DNA of 12,863 bases from Pavlovales sp. CCMP2436 (GCA_026770615.1 MU631391.1:267771-280633), one strand, 5' to 3'. Shown: positions 1-6,903, numbered from the stretch's first letter. Program-made: numbers and translations. Notes: a model not told the origin generated them from the sequence alone.

Positions 1-23
1 GGGGGGGGGGGGGGGGGGGGGGG
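1..23. repeat. Homopolymer G run at window edge
   Basis: Twenty-three consecutive G residues followed by TGGGG. It has no telomeric period. It may be a genuine homopolymer or an assembly or sequencing artefact; position alone cannot decide. Confidence 0.9.
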
Positions 24-101
24 TGGGGAACCTGTAGCATCTACGACGACTTCGTAAACAACTTCACCTCCACTACCCCTGCTGCCAGGACTGATGTCTG
101 A
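21..101 (+). CDS. Possible C-terminal coding tail, partial at the window edge
   Basis: A short frame runs from the edge to a TGA at 99-101. It reads a peptide containing IYDDFVNNFTSTTPAARTDV. Most codons end in C (TAC GAC GAC TTC AAC AAC TTC ACC), as in the better-supported genes here, and the peptide is not low-complexity. No start is present and the poly-G run blocks the upstream view. I do not recognise the protein. It may be the last exon of a gene lying left of the window, or chance. Confidence 0.25.
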   Translation, partial: GWGTCSIYDDFVNNFTSTTPAARTDV

Positions 102-132
102 CGTCGACCAAGTCTATGAGTAAAAACCATCT

Positions 133-362
133 GTTGAACCATGTTGAGCCGCCGATCGCCGATGTTTGTAATACGGTTCTGGCCTTATCCAACAGCAAAA
201 AAAAGGAACGCCGGAGCCTGTAAAATATTTCTGATCGGGATTCAAGCTGGCGTCTGACTGTCCTGGAAGTTGTGCTAGTCTGAGCGTTGCGCCGCCCATT
301 GCCTGCTGCGTGCCGTAGTCGGCTGCGCTGGCTTGGGCGCCACCGCGCGTGCAGATGGATCT
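133..362 (-). repeat. Dispersed repeat family R1, copy 1 (inverted)
   Basis: Positions 222-362, read on the minus strand, match 8371-8510 and 11486-11568 over most of their length. All share GGCACGCAGCAGGCAATG and CAGTCAGACGCCAGCTTGAAT. A second block at 133-152 matches the AGCGGCTCAGCATGGTTC tail of copy 2, so copy 1 carries about 70 extra bases between the two blocks. The minus frame is open throughout (GTQQAM..., QSDASLNP..., AAQHGST) to a TAG near 114. The same frame is open in copy 2, so this may be a repeated piece of a transposon coding sequence; differences between copies are mostly non-synonymous, so selection is not evident. Confidence 0.8.
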
Positions 363-368
363 ATGCAT

Positions 369-778
369 GCGGCTCGGCAGTTTGCAACTGATCTGGGTCT
401 GAGAGCTTCATGCCAACACGCAGCAGAGAAGGCATTGGGCGGGAGTCGTAGCCGAGACTACAGACCACCGCCCCTTATGCCTTATGCATGGTTCTACCTG
501 CTGTCACATCCGTCACTGCCCTGTGAATCCCCCTGTGCAACTTCTGCCATGGAACACCTCTGTGTGTCATCTGCCGTGTGTGGCCTATGAATAGTCGTAG
601 CCAGTCTGCCTGCTACTGTCCCTCGCCCGCTAAGCACTACATATATGAAGCGCAAACTATATATATTCGCCCCTCCCACAGGTGGGCGATTTCGGGCAGG
701 AGGCCTGCACTTGCGCCTGACGGGTGCGGCGGCTTTTCGCAGCTGTGGGTGGGCGCACAGGTCAGCCTGCCGTCTCCC
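369..778. other. No supported gene
   Basis: I see no convincing gene in these ~400 bases. Short frames on both strands overlap without a recognisable domain. One plus frame after a possible acceptor (CCCTCCCACAG, about 671-681) reads LAPDGCGGFSQLWVGAQVS, which is weakly coding-like but unsupported. Two ATATAT tracts sit at about 640-665. Confidence 0.5.
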
Positions 779-953
779 AAACACACACGCACACACACAT
801 TATTTTCATGCCCTGCTGCTGCTGCCGCCGCCGCCGCCGCCGCCGCTGCTGATCCTGATTCTGCTGCTGCTGCTGCTGCTACTGCTGCCTCTGCTCCTGC
901 TCCTACTCCTACTGCTGCTGCTGCTGCTGCGGCGGCGGCTGCTGCTGCTACTG
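779..953. repeat. CA tract followed by GCN trinucleotide microsatellite
   Basis: An interrupted (CA)n tract (779-799) is followed by about 140 bases of GCT/GCC/GCG/CCT trinucleotides (814-953). All frames are open because the repeat lacks stops, giving poly-Ala, poly-Leu or poly-Ser readings. I regard these as by-products of the repeat rather than as genes. Confidence 0.9.
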
Positions 954-1204
954 ATATAAATAACACACCGTATATGTGTACATACATTTAAAATAGTCTG
1001 CGGGCGTCGCGTGTGTCGAGCTACACGGAGCGCCCCGCCAGCCCTGGACACGCGTGCACAAGCTGCGCGCGCCTGCAGTTGCTCTGGAGGCAAGTTATGC
1101 TATGTTATGGTTCCACTTCTACCTAAGGCAGTCTCTGCGTCCAGGTGGCTCCGGGTGTCAGCGTCTGATCGTCACTCTGTTGAACTTCAGCGTCACCTTC
1201 TGGA

Positions 1205-1328
1205 GGCAAGTTGCACACTCTACTGACCCCCCTTTTTTCAATTGATACGTACATCATTTGAAAAGCGGCAAGTTGCACGCTCTATTGACCCCCCCCCTGC
1301 ATAATACTCATTTCACTTGAATAGTGGC
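1205..1328. repeat. Tandem duplication, ~62-bp unit
   Basis: The units 1205-1266 and 1267-1328 both begin GGCAAGTTGCAC, continue with CTCTAYTGACCCCCC, and end in an ATNATACNNNCATTTNANTTGAA-like stretch. A partial relative (GGAGGCAAGTTATGC) lies at 1086-1100. The divergence suggests an old duplication. No gene is visible between 954 and 1483. Confidence 0.75.
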
Positions 1329-1483
1329 ACCCGCGCGCACACCTCCTCGTCGCGGGCTGCAGCGACAACGCCATCTCGGTGCGCTGCCCGATATTATTTA
1401 TCCGATATTTGTTCATGCGATATTTATGCGCAGGCCTCACCGCTCAGAACCCATCTCTGGCGACTCCGATCCGGCTGCTCTGT

Positions 1484-1701
1484 CAAGGGTGTAAGGGCTG
1501 GCAACTCACGCTTCCCTTTATTTTAACCGTGTCGCCAAATTTCGAAACGTCCGATCGAAAAGTCCTTATAATTAGAACGACGTTTATTTTAACTGGGTGT
1601 TCAAAGCTTATAATTATAAGGTCTTTTCGATCGGACGTTTCGAAATCTGACGACACGGTTGAAATAAAGGGAAGCGTGAGTTGCCAGCCCTTACACCCTT
1701 G
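1484..1701. mobile_element. 218-bp foldback MITE with 91-bp arms
   Basis: The arms 1484-1574 and 1611-1701 are inverted repeats with only about four mismatches and a 36-nt centre. Both ends begin CAAGGGTGTAAGGGCTGGCA. The flanks GCTCTGT (1477-1483) and GCCCTGT (1702-1708) may be a 7-bp target duplication with one mismatch. It has no coding capacity, so it would be non-autonomous and mobilised in trans. Its superfamily cannot be assigned. The few arm mismatches imply fairly recent origin or repair between arms. Confidence 0.85.
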
Positions 1702-1786
1702 GCCCTGTGTAGCTTAGAGCTTCTGCTCTCTAATTACTTGGATATATCTCCCAGGCGTTGCCTTCTAGCTTTTACGAGCAAGCTGA

Positions 1787-2017
1787 GACCGCGCGTGGTC
1801 TGCTGGAGCCAGGACCCTGCTCCCTGTTAATCCCTTTGGGTGAGGGAATTACCAGTGCGATTTTGTATTCCGGATAATTGTGACCTGTAAACTGGTTATT
1901 TTATTTCCTTTTCCCAGCTACCGAGGCCTGACACCAGCAGCGGAGGTCTTGCTCAGTAATGCAAGGGAGCAATTGCTGCTCAAGGGGCTGAGCGCCTTCT
2001 CCCAATTGAGCGGATAA
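1787..2017 (+). CDS. Two-exon C-terminal fragment of an unknown protein (1787-1839 + 1918-2017)
   Basis: Exon a (1787-1839) ends CCCTTTGG before GTGAGG. Exon b begins at 1918 after TTATTTTATTTCCTTTTCCCAG, a strong pyrimidine-rich acceptor. Removing the 78-nt intron (1840-1917) joins the frames at a Gly codon and yields a coherent peptide of about 50 residues, through LLPVNPFG and YRGLTPAAEVLLSNAREQ to LSAFSQLSG and a TAA at 2015-2017. A TGA at 1784-1786 blocks the frame upstream, so an earlier exon or a frame break must precede; CTTCTAGCTTTTACGAGCAAGCTGAG offers a possible acceptor. I do not recognise the family. The intron is inferred from consensus sites and frame continuity only. This may be a terminal exon pair or a relic. 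Confidence 0.4.
1840..1917 (+). other. Putative spliceosomal intron, 78 nt
   Basis: Donor G|GTGAGG at 1840. Acceptor CCCAG at 1913-1917, preceded by a T/C-rich stretch (about 1897-1915). A possible branch region is CTGTAAAC (1885-1892). Its removal keeps the surrounding frame open. Confidence 0.4.
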
Positions 2018-2074
2018 CATCATGAGGCTACTACCCCACGCCTATGGCGCTGGAGTGTATGAGAGGACTCAAAT

Positions 2075-2096
2075 CAAAACAAAACAAAACAAAACA
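2075..2096. repeat. (AAAAC)n microsatellite
   Basis: About four units of AAAAC, directly before a degenerate R1 fragment. The pentamer tract could be the A-rich tail of a retroposed copy, but no target duplication was found. Confidence 0.8.
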
Positions 2097-2110
2097 GCAC
2101 AAATCTCTGA

Positions 2111-2151
2111 CTGGCGTCTGTCTGTCACCGTCCTGCTGATCTGAGCGCTGC
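2111..2151 (-). repeat. Dispersed repeat R1, degenerate fragment
   Basis: Read on the minus strand this contains GCAGCGCTCAGATCAGCA and ends CAGACAGACGCCAG. These match the centre of R1 copies 2 and 3 (GCAGCGCTCAGACCAGCA, CAGTCAGACGCCAG) with an indel between the blocks. Confidence 0.6.
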
Positions 2152-2185
2152 AGCCACGCGCCCTGTCCGGCCGGCAAGAGACCCC

Positions 2186-2533
2186 TTGTTGGGAATCGTG
2201 GCAGGGGGGAAGGAGATAACAGACGCCCTCTCAAAAAGGGGCAGGCTCGGCGAGCTGCGCACAGCGCACGTCATTAGAATATTGTTGTATATTACGGTTC
2301 TGGTCACGCAGGTGCTCGCGTCTGTATCCGAGCCGCAGGAACTCGACGACACCGACGCGCGGGATGAAGCGTGCGATGAGGGGGCGGTGGCAGTGGCCAG
2401 CGGGTTGGCGGTGCGCACAGCGGCGGGCGCCACTGGAGCAGACACTGGGAGAGCGGACACTGGGGCGGACACTGGAGATGCCAGCACAGCCGGGGCCACT
2501 ACTGGGGTGGAATCGAGTGACGGGCTCCCGGTG
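2186..2533 (+). CDS. Uncertain acidic coding segment without a Met
   Basis: The frame is open from 2111 to a stop at 2618-2620 but contains no ATG, so it could only be an internal exon or a relic. The peptide has a hydrophobic stretch (VIRILLYITVLVTQVLA), then an acidic region (EPQELDDTDARDEACDEG), then short repeats (TGADTGRADTGADTGD) from GCGGACACTGG repeats at 2440-2475. A consensus donor GTGAGT at 2534-2539 would end the exon at 2533, before the frame reads into a T-rich tract. The opposite strand is also open here, as expected for GC-rich DNA, so strand is uncertain. No family is recognised. From 2621 to 2739 there is AT-rich sequence with a small palindrome (CGAAAAATAAATATTTTTCG, about 2702-2722) and no gene. 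Confidence 0.2.
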
Positions 2534-2739
2534 GTGAGTAGCCAACCTACGAAAACCAATCCCACTTCTCCCGCCTCTGCCCTGGAAGATATTCATTTTT
2601 TGGGGTGTTTTTTTTGGTAAAGCGTTAAAACTATTATCAAAACAAAATGCCACACTTTCATCATCATCAAAATATATTTACTATATACGATGAATGAAAA
2701 GCGAAAAAATAAATATTTTTCGTATAACGTTGAAATGAT

Positions 2740-2765
2740 CAGACATTGCAGTGATCCCTAGATAG
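2740..2765 (+). repeat. Left terminal inverted repeat
   Basis: Matches the reverse complement of 4659-4684 at 25 of 26 positions. A second GTGATCCCTA follows at 2773-2782. Confidence 0.85.
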
Positions 2766-2782
2766 TGAGTAAGTGATCCCTA

Positions 2783-4128
2783 AACCGTAGAGCTCGACCG
2801 AGGCGATCGCGATTTCGTTGTAGCTGTTGACAGCGACGTCCAGCGCGTCGGTGCGCAGCGGCCACGACACGACAATATTGGTCGAGGGTAGGCTGAACTC
2901 GCTGCCGTACAGCGGCGAGCCCGAGCTGATATACGAGTTCGAATCGGAGAATGTGATGCTCTACGAGCCGAGCGCGGCGTCTGTGGCGTATGCAGGTGCG
3001 CCCATGGTGGTGAGGCTCGAGTAGCCATACGCGTCAACGCTGCGAGATCCAAACGCGAAGGAAAAGGCTGACGACGGCAGGGCGGTGGAGAAGCCCTGCA
3101 TCGCGTGGAACGTGAGGCTACTCGCGGTTCTGTCACCGGTCGCGCTGAGGTAGCCAGTGGTCGTCTCGAGCTGCAGCTGGGCGAAGCCCTACGCCGATGG
3201 TTTTGATACCGAATATCTTCGTAGCAGGGCGGCGCTCGTGGTCGAGCCCGTCCGTAGGCCAAAGGCGACCGTTGCGGAGCGGTAGCCCAGGTAGTTGTCA
3301 CCGACCGTGCTCGAATTGCCAGATAGGCGCATCGGTAGTCGAGCGAAGGCCTATCCGTCGCATTGAAGACGATGACGTTGCTGCCCGGGCCTTTGCCCGT
3401 ACGCACGCTGCGGCTCCGCGGCGAGTCGCCGGTGCTAAGCGATAGGTCAACCGTCGCTGCATCAACGGGCACTGTGGTCGAGGTGATCCCGGTGTACATT
3501 CGCACATCGCGATAGGCTGCGCCCGCAGGCCCCGTGAAGTAGAGGTCGTGCTTAGTCGTGAATGCCGAGGTGAGAGAGACAGTTGTGCTGACCAAAACGC
3601 CGTTCATGCAGACTGCTGCGGTCCTAAGCACCGGTTGGAAGAGCGTAAAATGCGTCCAGGCCTTCTGCGGGACGAGCGTCGTCGTCACGCCGCTGTAACC
3701 ATTGACGGCTCCAGTAAAGGTGGCGCTGTTCTGGCAAGAGCAGTACACGTAGCCTGCGGCCGTGACGCCCCATTTCCACCAATACCCCGAATTGTTGGAC
3801 GTCTTGCCGATTGTCAGCAAGCGCACGTCGGCAGTGATCGTTGGAAGGTAGACCCAAAACGAGTACGTCACATTGTGGTGACCGGGCAGTTGTTCGAGAA
3901 AGCAGTCATGACCGGCTGCACGTTGTAGAGCGATGACGTTGCGCTTGTGAGGAGCGCGGCGGCTTTGCCGCCCACGGTCGTGTAGGAGATGCCGTTCAGC
4001 TCGGAAGCGTCGTAGCGACCGGTCGCGTCGGTGCCAAACGCGGTGAGCGCCCATGTCAGCACCACGCTTAAGTCGACGGTGAGCGTGTTGTTCTCAATTG
4101 CGCCGTCGTACTCGCGAATGGGTGATCC
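2783..4128 (-). pseudogene. Broken concanavalin A-like/LamG-domain protein gene
   Basis: The minus strand encodes a Ser/Thr/Gly/Ala-rich, beta-type protein spread over several frames. The first part (4128-3868) reads TDATGRYDASELNGISYTT, resembling the opening strands of LamG domains. After a frame break near 3870-3905 the next part reads YSFWVYLP, SGYWWKWG, WTHFTLF and YRDVRMYTG, the usual LamG order: core strand, aromatic strand, then a DVRIY-like closing strand. Further breaks lie near 3320-3350 and possibly 3185-3230 (or simply a TAG at 3189-3191), and a TAG interrupts at 2961-2963. The C-terminal half (GDNYLGYRS..., SITFSDSNSY, VELYG) is a second beta-rich region, which would suit a secreted adhesin or a fibre-like protein. 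There is no ATG at the 5' end; a TAG inside TAGGGATCAC (4129-4131) closes the frame. Codons strongly favour G/C endings. The domain is recognised with fair confidence; the biological role is not. Confidence 0.65.
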
Positions 4129-4131
4129 CTA

Positions 4132-4600
4132 GGCGGGGCGCCACAAATCTGAGTGAGTGATTCCTGCTCTCACTCAGGAGCCCCTGCGGCCGAGTGATCC
4201 CTGTCAGCCAACGAGAGAGCAGGGATACACCCGCCACATAAGAAATTCTGAAGGATACCTAAAATCTCGCACATGTGGCTGGCGGATCCTTGCTGTCTCA
4301 TTGGTTCTTCGTTCGTCTGTTCATTCGTTCGTTCGTTCGTTCGTTCGTTTTTTTTTTTTTTGCCCGCACCTCTGAAAACTTTGTCTAGCGATAGCGATGC
4401 CGTTGGCTTTCGCTTTCGCGCGGCTTTTGCCGCTGGGCCTTGATCAGTTAATCCAGTCAGGAATTAGTAGTTTTACACAAGTTAATTCTTATTTGTTGTC
4501 GACCAATATGAGAATATTTGACAACTTAATTTATTCATATATTTACCGATTGGCTCTCACTCGGCGGTCGAGTGAGATGAGTTCTAGAGGGCGGAGTCGC
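4132..4600. other. Non-coding right half of the TIR element, with (CGTT)n and T tract
   Basis: I see no gene here. A (CGTT)n run and a T tract occupy about 4310-4361. TCCTGCTCTC (4162-4171) pairs loosely with GAGAGCAGGGA (4213-4223). The 4440-4550 part is AT-rich, unlike the gene next to it, so the element looks like a composite. Confidence 0.6.
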
Positions 4601-4631
4601 CGAATGAGTGATCCCTGGATAGACTTCACTC

Positions 4632-4673
4632 GATAGGGATCACTCACTCGAGTGATCCCTATCTAGGGATCAC
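4632..4673. repeat. Two overlapping palindromes at the element's right end
   Basis: GATAGGGATCACTC at 4632-4645 pairs with GAGTGATCCCTATC across a 4-nt spacer. AGTGATCCCTA (from 4651) pairs with TAGGGATCACT across TC. They share the middle arm, so alternative hairpins or a cruciform are possible. The arms are the element's own GTGATCCCT motif. Confidence 0.8.
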
Positions 4674-4684
4674 TGTAATGTCTG

Positions 4685-5052
4685 GAAATTATTATCAAAG
4701 AAACGGCGTGCAGAGGACGCGCCGCACTCACAGGTATAATATATTGTACATTGGTATCATGTTCGGTGTGATCAAGACCGTTTGGCCCCTACACTCCTGG
4801 CGGGTGCAAGACCGTTCTCGCGCAAACGTGTACACACCCTCCACCTCGGCTCGGTGAGAGTCGAGGCCTTCCCCGCGCCTGCCCGGGCGGTGGAGGACTC
4901 TACACCGGCGGCAAAGCAGTCCCGGCGGCCCCTGCAGTGCGCAAGGGTCACGCTTGGATGCACGCACGCGTGTCAGGGGCTGCGGGGGGTATGGAGCGGG
5001 TTTAGCGCCTTGAGGGCGAGTCCGTATTCATATAGTAACTAACTAACAATAG
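4685..5052. other. Spacer upstream of the PIP-box gene
   Basis: No convincing gene. A plus frame (4782-5042) is open but unrecognised. GGTGTGATCAAGACCGT (4764-4780) recurs as GGTGTGATCCCGACCGT at 6085-6101, on the other side of the PIP-box gene. CTAACTAACAATAG (5039-5052), just before the ATG, looks like a branch point plus an acceptor, though the spacing is very short. Confidence 0.4.
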
Positions 5053-5055
5053 GCG

Positions 5056-5808
5056 ATGGCAGTCGATGGCGCGGGGTTCGAGGAGGGCAGTCCTGGCGAG
5101 CTTGCTCCGTGCGAGGGGGGCAGGGCGACCTTGCTTGCGGAAGGCGCGCCGAGCACACTCTGGCCGCTCCATCCCGCGGCTGCGAACCAACTGGCTGCTG
5201 ATGCTGCTGCTACGGCTGCCGCTGCTGCTACTGCGGCTGCTAATGCTGCTGCGGCTGCTACCAATGCGGCTGCCACGGCGGGAACGAGAGCGCGCCTGCC
5301 CCCGCGTGCCTCGGCTGGGCTCTCTCCCCTCATGCGCCTCCCATCGCACGCCTCGGCAGGACTCGCTCCCCTCGCGCGGAGGCCGGAGCCGGCAGCGCCA
5401 GCTCTGCACGCAGCCCCGCGCGTCAATTTGCTCAGTCGGGCGTCTTCCTCCGCCTCAGCCGGTCCGCCGTCCCTCGTGCACAGACGACCGCAGCCCGCAG
5501 CGCCTTCTGCGCTGGGCGCAACTGCCGAAAAGAGAACTGCAGCCCAGCCGCGGCAGAGTGCGTCCAGGGCGCCGCAAGCCTCCAAGTCGACTGTTTCACC
5601 GGTCGCAACCTCGACCTCAGCCCCGGTGGCGCGTGCGCGCATGGGCTTGGCTCCGATGGCCGGGGAGAAACCTGCGGTCGCCGCACGTGCAACAGGAGCC
5701 CAGCCCGCCGCGGCGGTTGGGAGCGGGGCTGCTCCTGCGCCGCCCGCAGCCACCAAGCAGGCCAGCCTGATGAGGTACTTCACCCCCGCAGCTCGTCAGA
5801 GTCAGTGA
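5056..5808 (+). CDS. Ala/Pro-rich disordered protein with C-terminal PIP box
   Basis: A 250-residue frame starts at ATG 5056 (context GCGATGG, purine at -3 and G at +4, in-frame TAG at 5050) and stops at TGA 5806-5808. Residues 47-75 are nearly all Ala/Thr/Asn, encoded by a GCN repeat. Then come tandem LPxxASAGLxPLxR units (about 80-110) and a long Pro/Ala/Ser-rich basic segment. The extreme C-terminus has KQASLMRYFTP (residues 234-244), matching the PCNA-interacting peptide QxxLxxYF followed by a TP/KP tail. Known proteins with a disordered region and a terminal PIP box act in replication or repair at the sliding clamp (for example POLD3/Pol32, RNase H2B). The protein would act in the nucleus if real. 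No enzymatic domain is visible, so it may be an adaptor, an inhibitor or the last exon of a larger protein. The opposite strand is also open but begins without ATG. The frame is believable; the function is inferred from one motif. Confidence 0.55.
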   Translation: MAVDGAGFEEGSPGELAPCEGGRATLLAEGAPSTLWPLHPAAANQLAADAAATAAAAATAAANAAAAATNAAATAGTRARLPPRASAGLSPLMRLPSHASAGLAPLARRPEPAAPALHAAPRVNLLSRASSSASAGPPSLVHRRPQPAAPSALGATAEKRTAAQPRQSASRAPQASKSTVSPVATSTSAPVARARMGLAPMAGEKPAVAARATGAQPAAAVGSGAAPAPPAATKQASLMRYFTPAARQSQ

Positions 5809-6345
5809 TCTCTACAGTTCGAACGCCTCCGTTCATAAGTGAGTCGCCGCGGTGACTACTATATTGTTCTGTTTGCCGCTGTCGAACGCCTCCGTCATGT
5901 GCCCCCCTTCCCCCTCCCGGCTCCGCACCACCACCACGCCCGCAGAGGAATCTGCAACCTCGTGCACACCACCCGGCGCCCTCATACTGTGAAAGCAGAG
6001 CAGGGGTGCGCAGCTGTAATGCTGCAACGCTTGGCCGCGAGAACTGCCTAGGCCCCCCGGGCAGTTCCCCGCACGCCTCCGTTCCGGTGTGATCCCGACC
6101 GTCTGAGTAATGTCTGCTCGGTAGGTTTAAAATGAGTCTTTCTGTTTAACTAAAAAAGACTCATACGCCATTATGAGCGCGAACGCAAGATGCGCGGGCA
6201 ATGGGGTGTCGACAATGATCGCCCACCAGACCCCTGCGGCCAATGGTTTACTCTGCCCTGGAGAAGCATCATGCATGCAGTCCCTTGTAGCGCCTGCACA
6301 TCGTTGAGACCGTGGCGGCCGCGCTCTCCCCCGTAGCGATTATTG
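5809..6345. other. Intergenic, with short repeats and a hairpin
   Basis: No gene is supported. CGCCTCCGT recurs at about 5823, 5886 and 6075, the last leading into the GGTGTGATC motif also found at 4764. ATGAGTCTTT (6132-6141) and AAAGACTCAT (6155-6164) form a 10-bp stem with a 13-nt A/T-rich loop between the convergent PIP-box and zinc-finger genes, so a role in 3'-end formation is possible but unproven. Confidence 0.5.
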
Positions 6346-6404
6346 AGACGCGTACGGCCGCTCGCCGCTGTGCGTGCGCTTGTGCACGCGCACCCCGGCT
6401 CGTT
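6346..6404 (-). pseudogene. Relic zinc fingers downstream of the zinc-finger gene stop
   Basis: Just past the TGA at 6405-6407 the same frame reads NEPGC. A neighbouring frame then reads RVHKRTHSGERPYA (6349-6393), the typical end of a C2H2 finger plus its linker. After PYA the expected Cys is Ser (TCT). These are remains of a third finger with an internal deletion and of the start of a fourth. Preceding text LPYA-stop-NEPGC suggests the TGA replaced a Cys codon (TGC or TGT). Confidence 0.65.
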
Positions 6405-6770
6405 TCACGCGTATGGCAGCTCGGACAGAGGCTCCTCGGAAATTTTGCACACTAGCTCGTGACACTTAGTCGCGTGCGCCGTAGAGGCGGTGTAGTCGCA
6501 CCTTAGCGAGTCGCAGGCGAACGGCTTCTCACCAGTGTGCGTGCGCGTGTGCCTCGTGAGGGGACCCGTCCAAGTGGCGCTGTACTCGCAGCCCGGCTCG
6601 CCGCACGGGAAGTGGCGCTCGGGCTCCTCGTCCGGCGAGGCCGAGTCCGAGCCCTTGTCGTTGTCGCGCGCGCCTCCGACCAGCGTGCAGTACTCGGAGA
6701 CGCCGAGCACGTGCACGCACCCCCGGCGAGTGCACGCGTGTGTCCCGCTGCCGCGCGTCCGCTTCGCCAT
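6405..6770 (-). CDS. C2H2 zinc-finger protein, probably truncated
   Basis: A 121-residue protein starts at ATG 6770 and ends at TGA 6405-6407. Finger 1 has Cys56, Cys61, His74 and His78 (C-x4-C-x12-H-x3-H), followed by the classical linker TGEKPF. Finger 2 has Cys86, Cys91, His104 and Cys108, a C2HC variant. The GCEYSATWTGPLTRH core is a common protist finger type. An N-terminal Cys trio (13, 18, 28) and an acidic linker (36-51) precede. Such proteins bind DNA, or sometimes RNA, in the nucleus; two fingers alone usually give weak binding, which fits the view that a longer array was lost. Codons end mainly in G/C. ATATATATAG near 6870-6880 is a possible TATA element about 100 bases upstream. 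Finger identity is firm; whether the short gene is functional is uncertain. Confidence 0.75.
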   Translation of the reverse strand: MAKRTRGSGTHACTRRGCVHVLGVSEYCTLVGGARDNDKGSDSASPDEEPERHFPCGEPGCEYSATWTGPLTRHTRTHTGEKPFACDSLRCDYTASTAHATKCHELVCKISEEPLSELPYA

Positions 6771-6778
6771 GTAATCTT

Positions 6779-6850
6779 GAGCTCAGCGTCTAGACTCCAC
6801 GCGGGCTGGTGGACGGATGTGATCTCGAGCTCTGAGCGTCTATACTCCAC
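6779..6850. repeat. Direct repeat upstream of the zinc-finger gene
   Basis: GAGCTCAGCGTCTAGACTCCACG (6779-6801) recurs as GAGCTCTGAGCGTCTATACTCCACG (6827-6851), 48 bases apart. Both lie between the ATG and the TATA-like tract, so they are in the 5' leader or promoter. Paired protein-binding sites or a simple duplication are both possible. Confidence 0.65.
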
Positions 6851-6867
6851 GGCCACGCTTGTGTAAA

Positions 6868-6881
6868 TATCTATATATATT
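6868..6881 (-). promoter_or_regulatory. Possible TATA element for the zinc-finger gene
   Basis: ATATATATAGATATTT on the minus strand lies about 100 bases upstream of ATG 6770. Similar (TA)n tracts occur elsewhere without genes, so this is weak. Confidence 0.25.
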
Positions 6882-6903
6882 AGCGGCTCAGCATGGTTCA
6901 ACA
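6882..6903 (+). repeat. Dispersed repeat R1, tail block only
   Basis: AGCGGCTCAGCATGGTTC follows an ATATAT tract, exactly as at 8511-8528 in R1 copy 2. The following AACAG also matches copy 1. No gene is evident from 6904 to 7043; the plus strand there contains TATCTATATAAACG (7041-7054). Confidence 0.7.

Larger units (their letters stand above)
2740..4684. mobile_element. 1,945-bp TIR element carrying a LamG-type gene
   Basis: The termini are 26-bp inverted repeats with one mismatch: 2740-2765 starts CAGACATTGCAGTGATCCC, and 4659-4684 reversed starts CAGACATTACAGTGATCCC. The flanks are GAAATGAT (2732-2739) and GAAATTAT (4685-4692), an 8-bp target duplication with one difference. GTGATCCCT-like motifs recur at about 2751, 2773, 4122, 4156, 4194, 4608, 4632 (inverted), 4651 and 4663 (inverted), which resembles subterminal transposase-binding sites. 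Eight-bp duplications and CAG termini are typical of hAT elements, but no transposase is present, so that class is inference. The only coding content is a broken ConA/LamG gene. It would be a non-autonomous element that captured a host or viral gene, or decayed cargo. Confidence 0.8.

Noticed and set aside
1..23. Poly-G considered as a telomere
   Set aside because: No periodic telomere unit is present; it is a plain homopolymer that may be artefactual.
578..991. Poly-Ala, poly-Leu and poly-Ser frames over the GCN microsatellite
   Set aside because: All frames are open because the repeat has no stops; there is no domain or flanking coding signal.
2004..2020. AATTGAGCGGATAACA resembles the lac operator
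   Set aside because: The match is partial, the window is eukaryotic, and no vector sequence surrounds it; chance is more likely.
2125..2565. Minus-strand Ala/Ser/Val/Pro-rich frame opposite the acidic segment
   Set aside because: It looks like the complement of short GCGGACACTGG repeats; no domain and no recognised start signal.
2740..4684. The TIR element as a Polinton or virophage genome
   Set aside because: It is far too short, with no capsid, ATPase, integrase or polymerase; only the LamG-like gene could be virus-derived, and that is unproven.
5043..5783. Long minus-strand frame opposite the PIP-box gene, with a signal-peptide-like start
   Set aside because: It has no ATG at its start, it mirrors a GC-rich repeat, and the plus strand has a good ATG context plus the PIP box.
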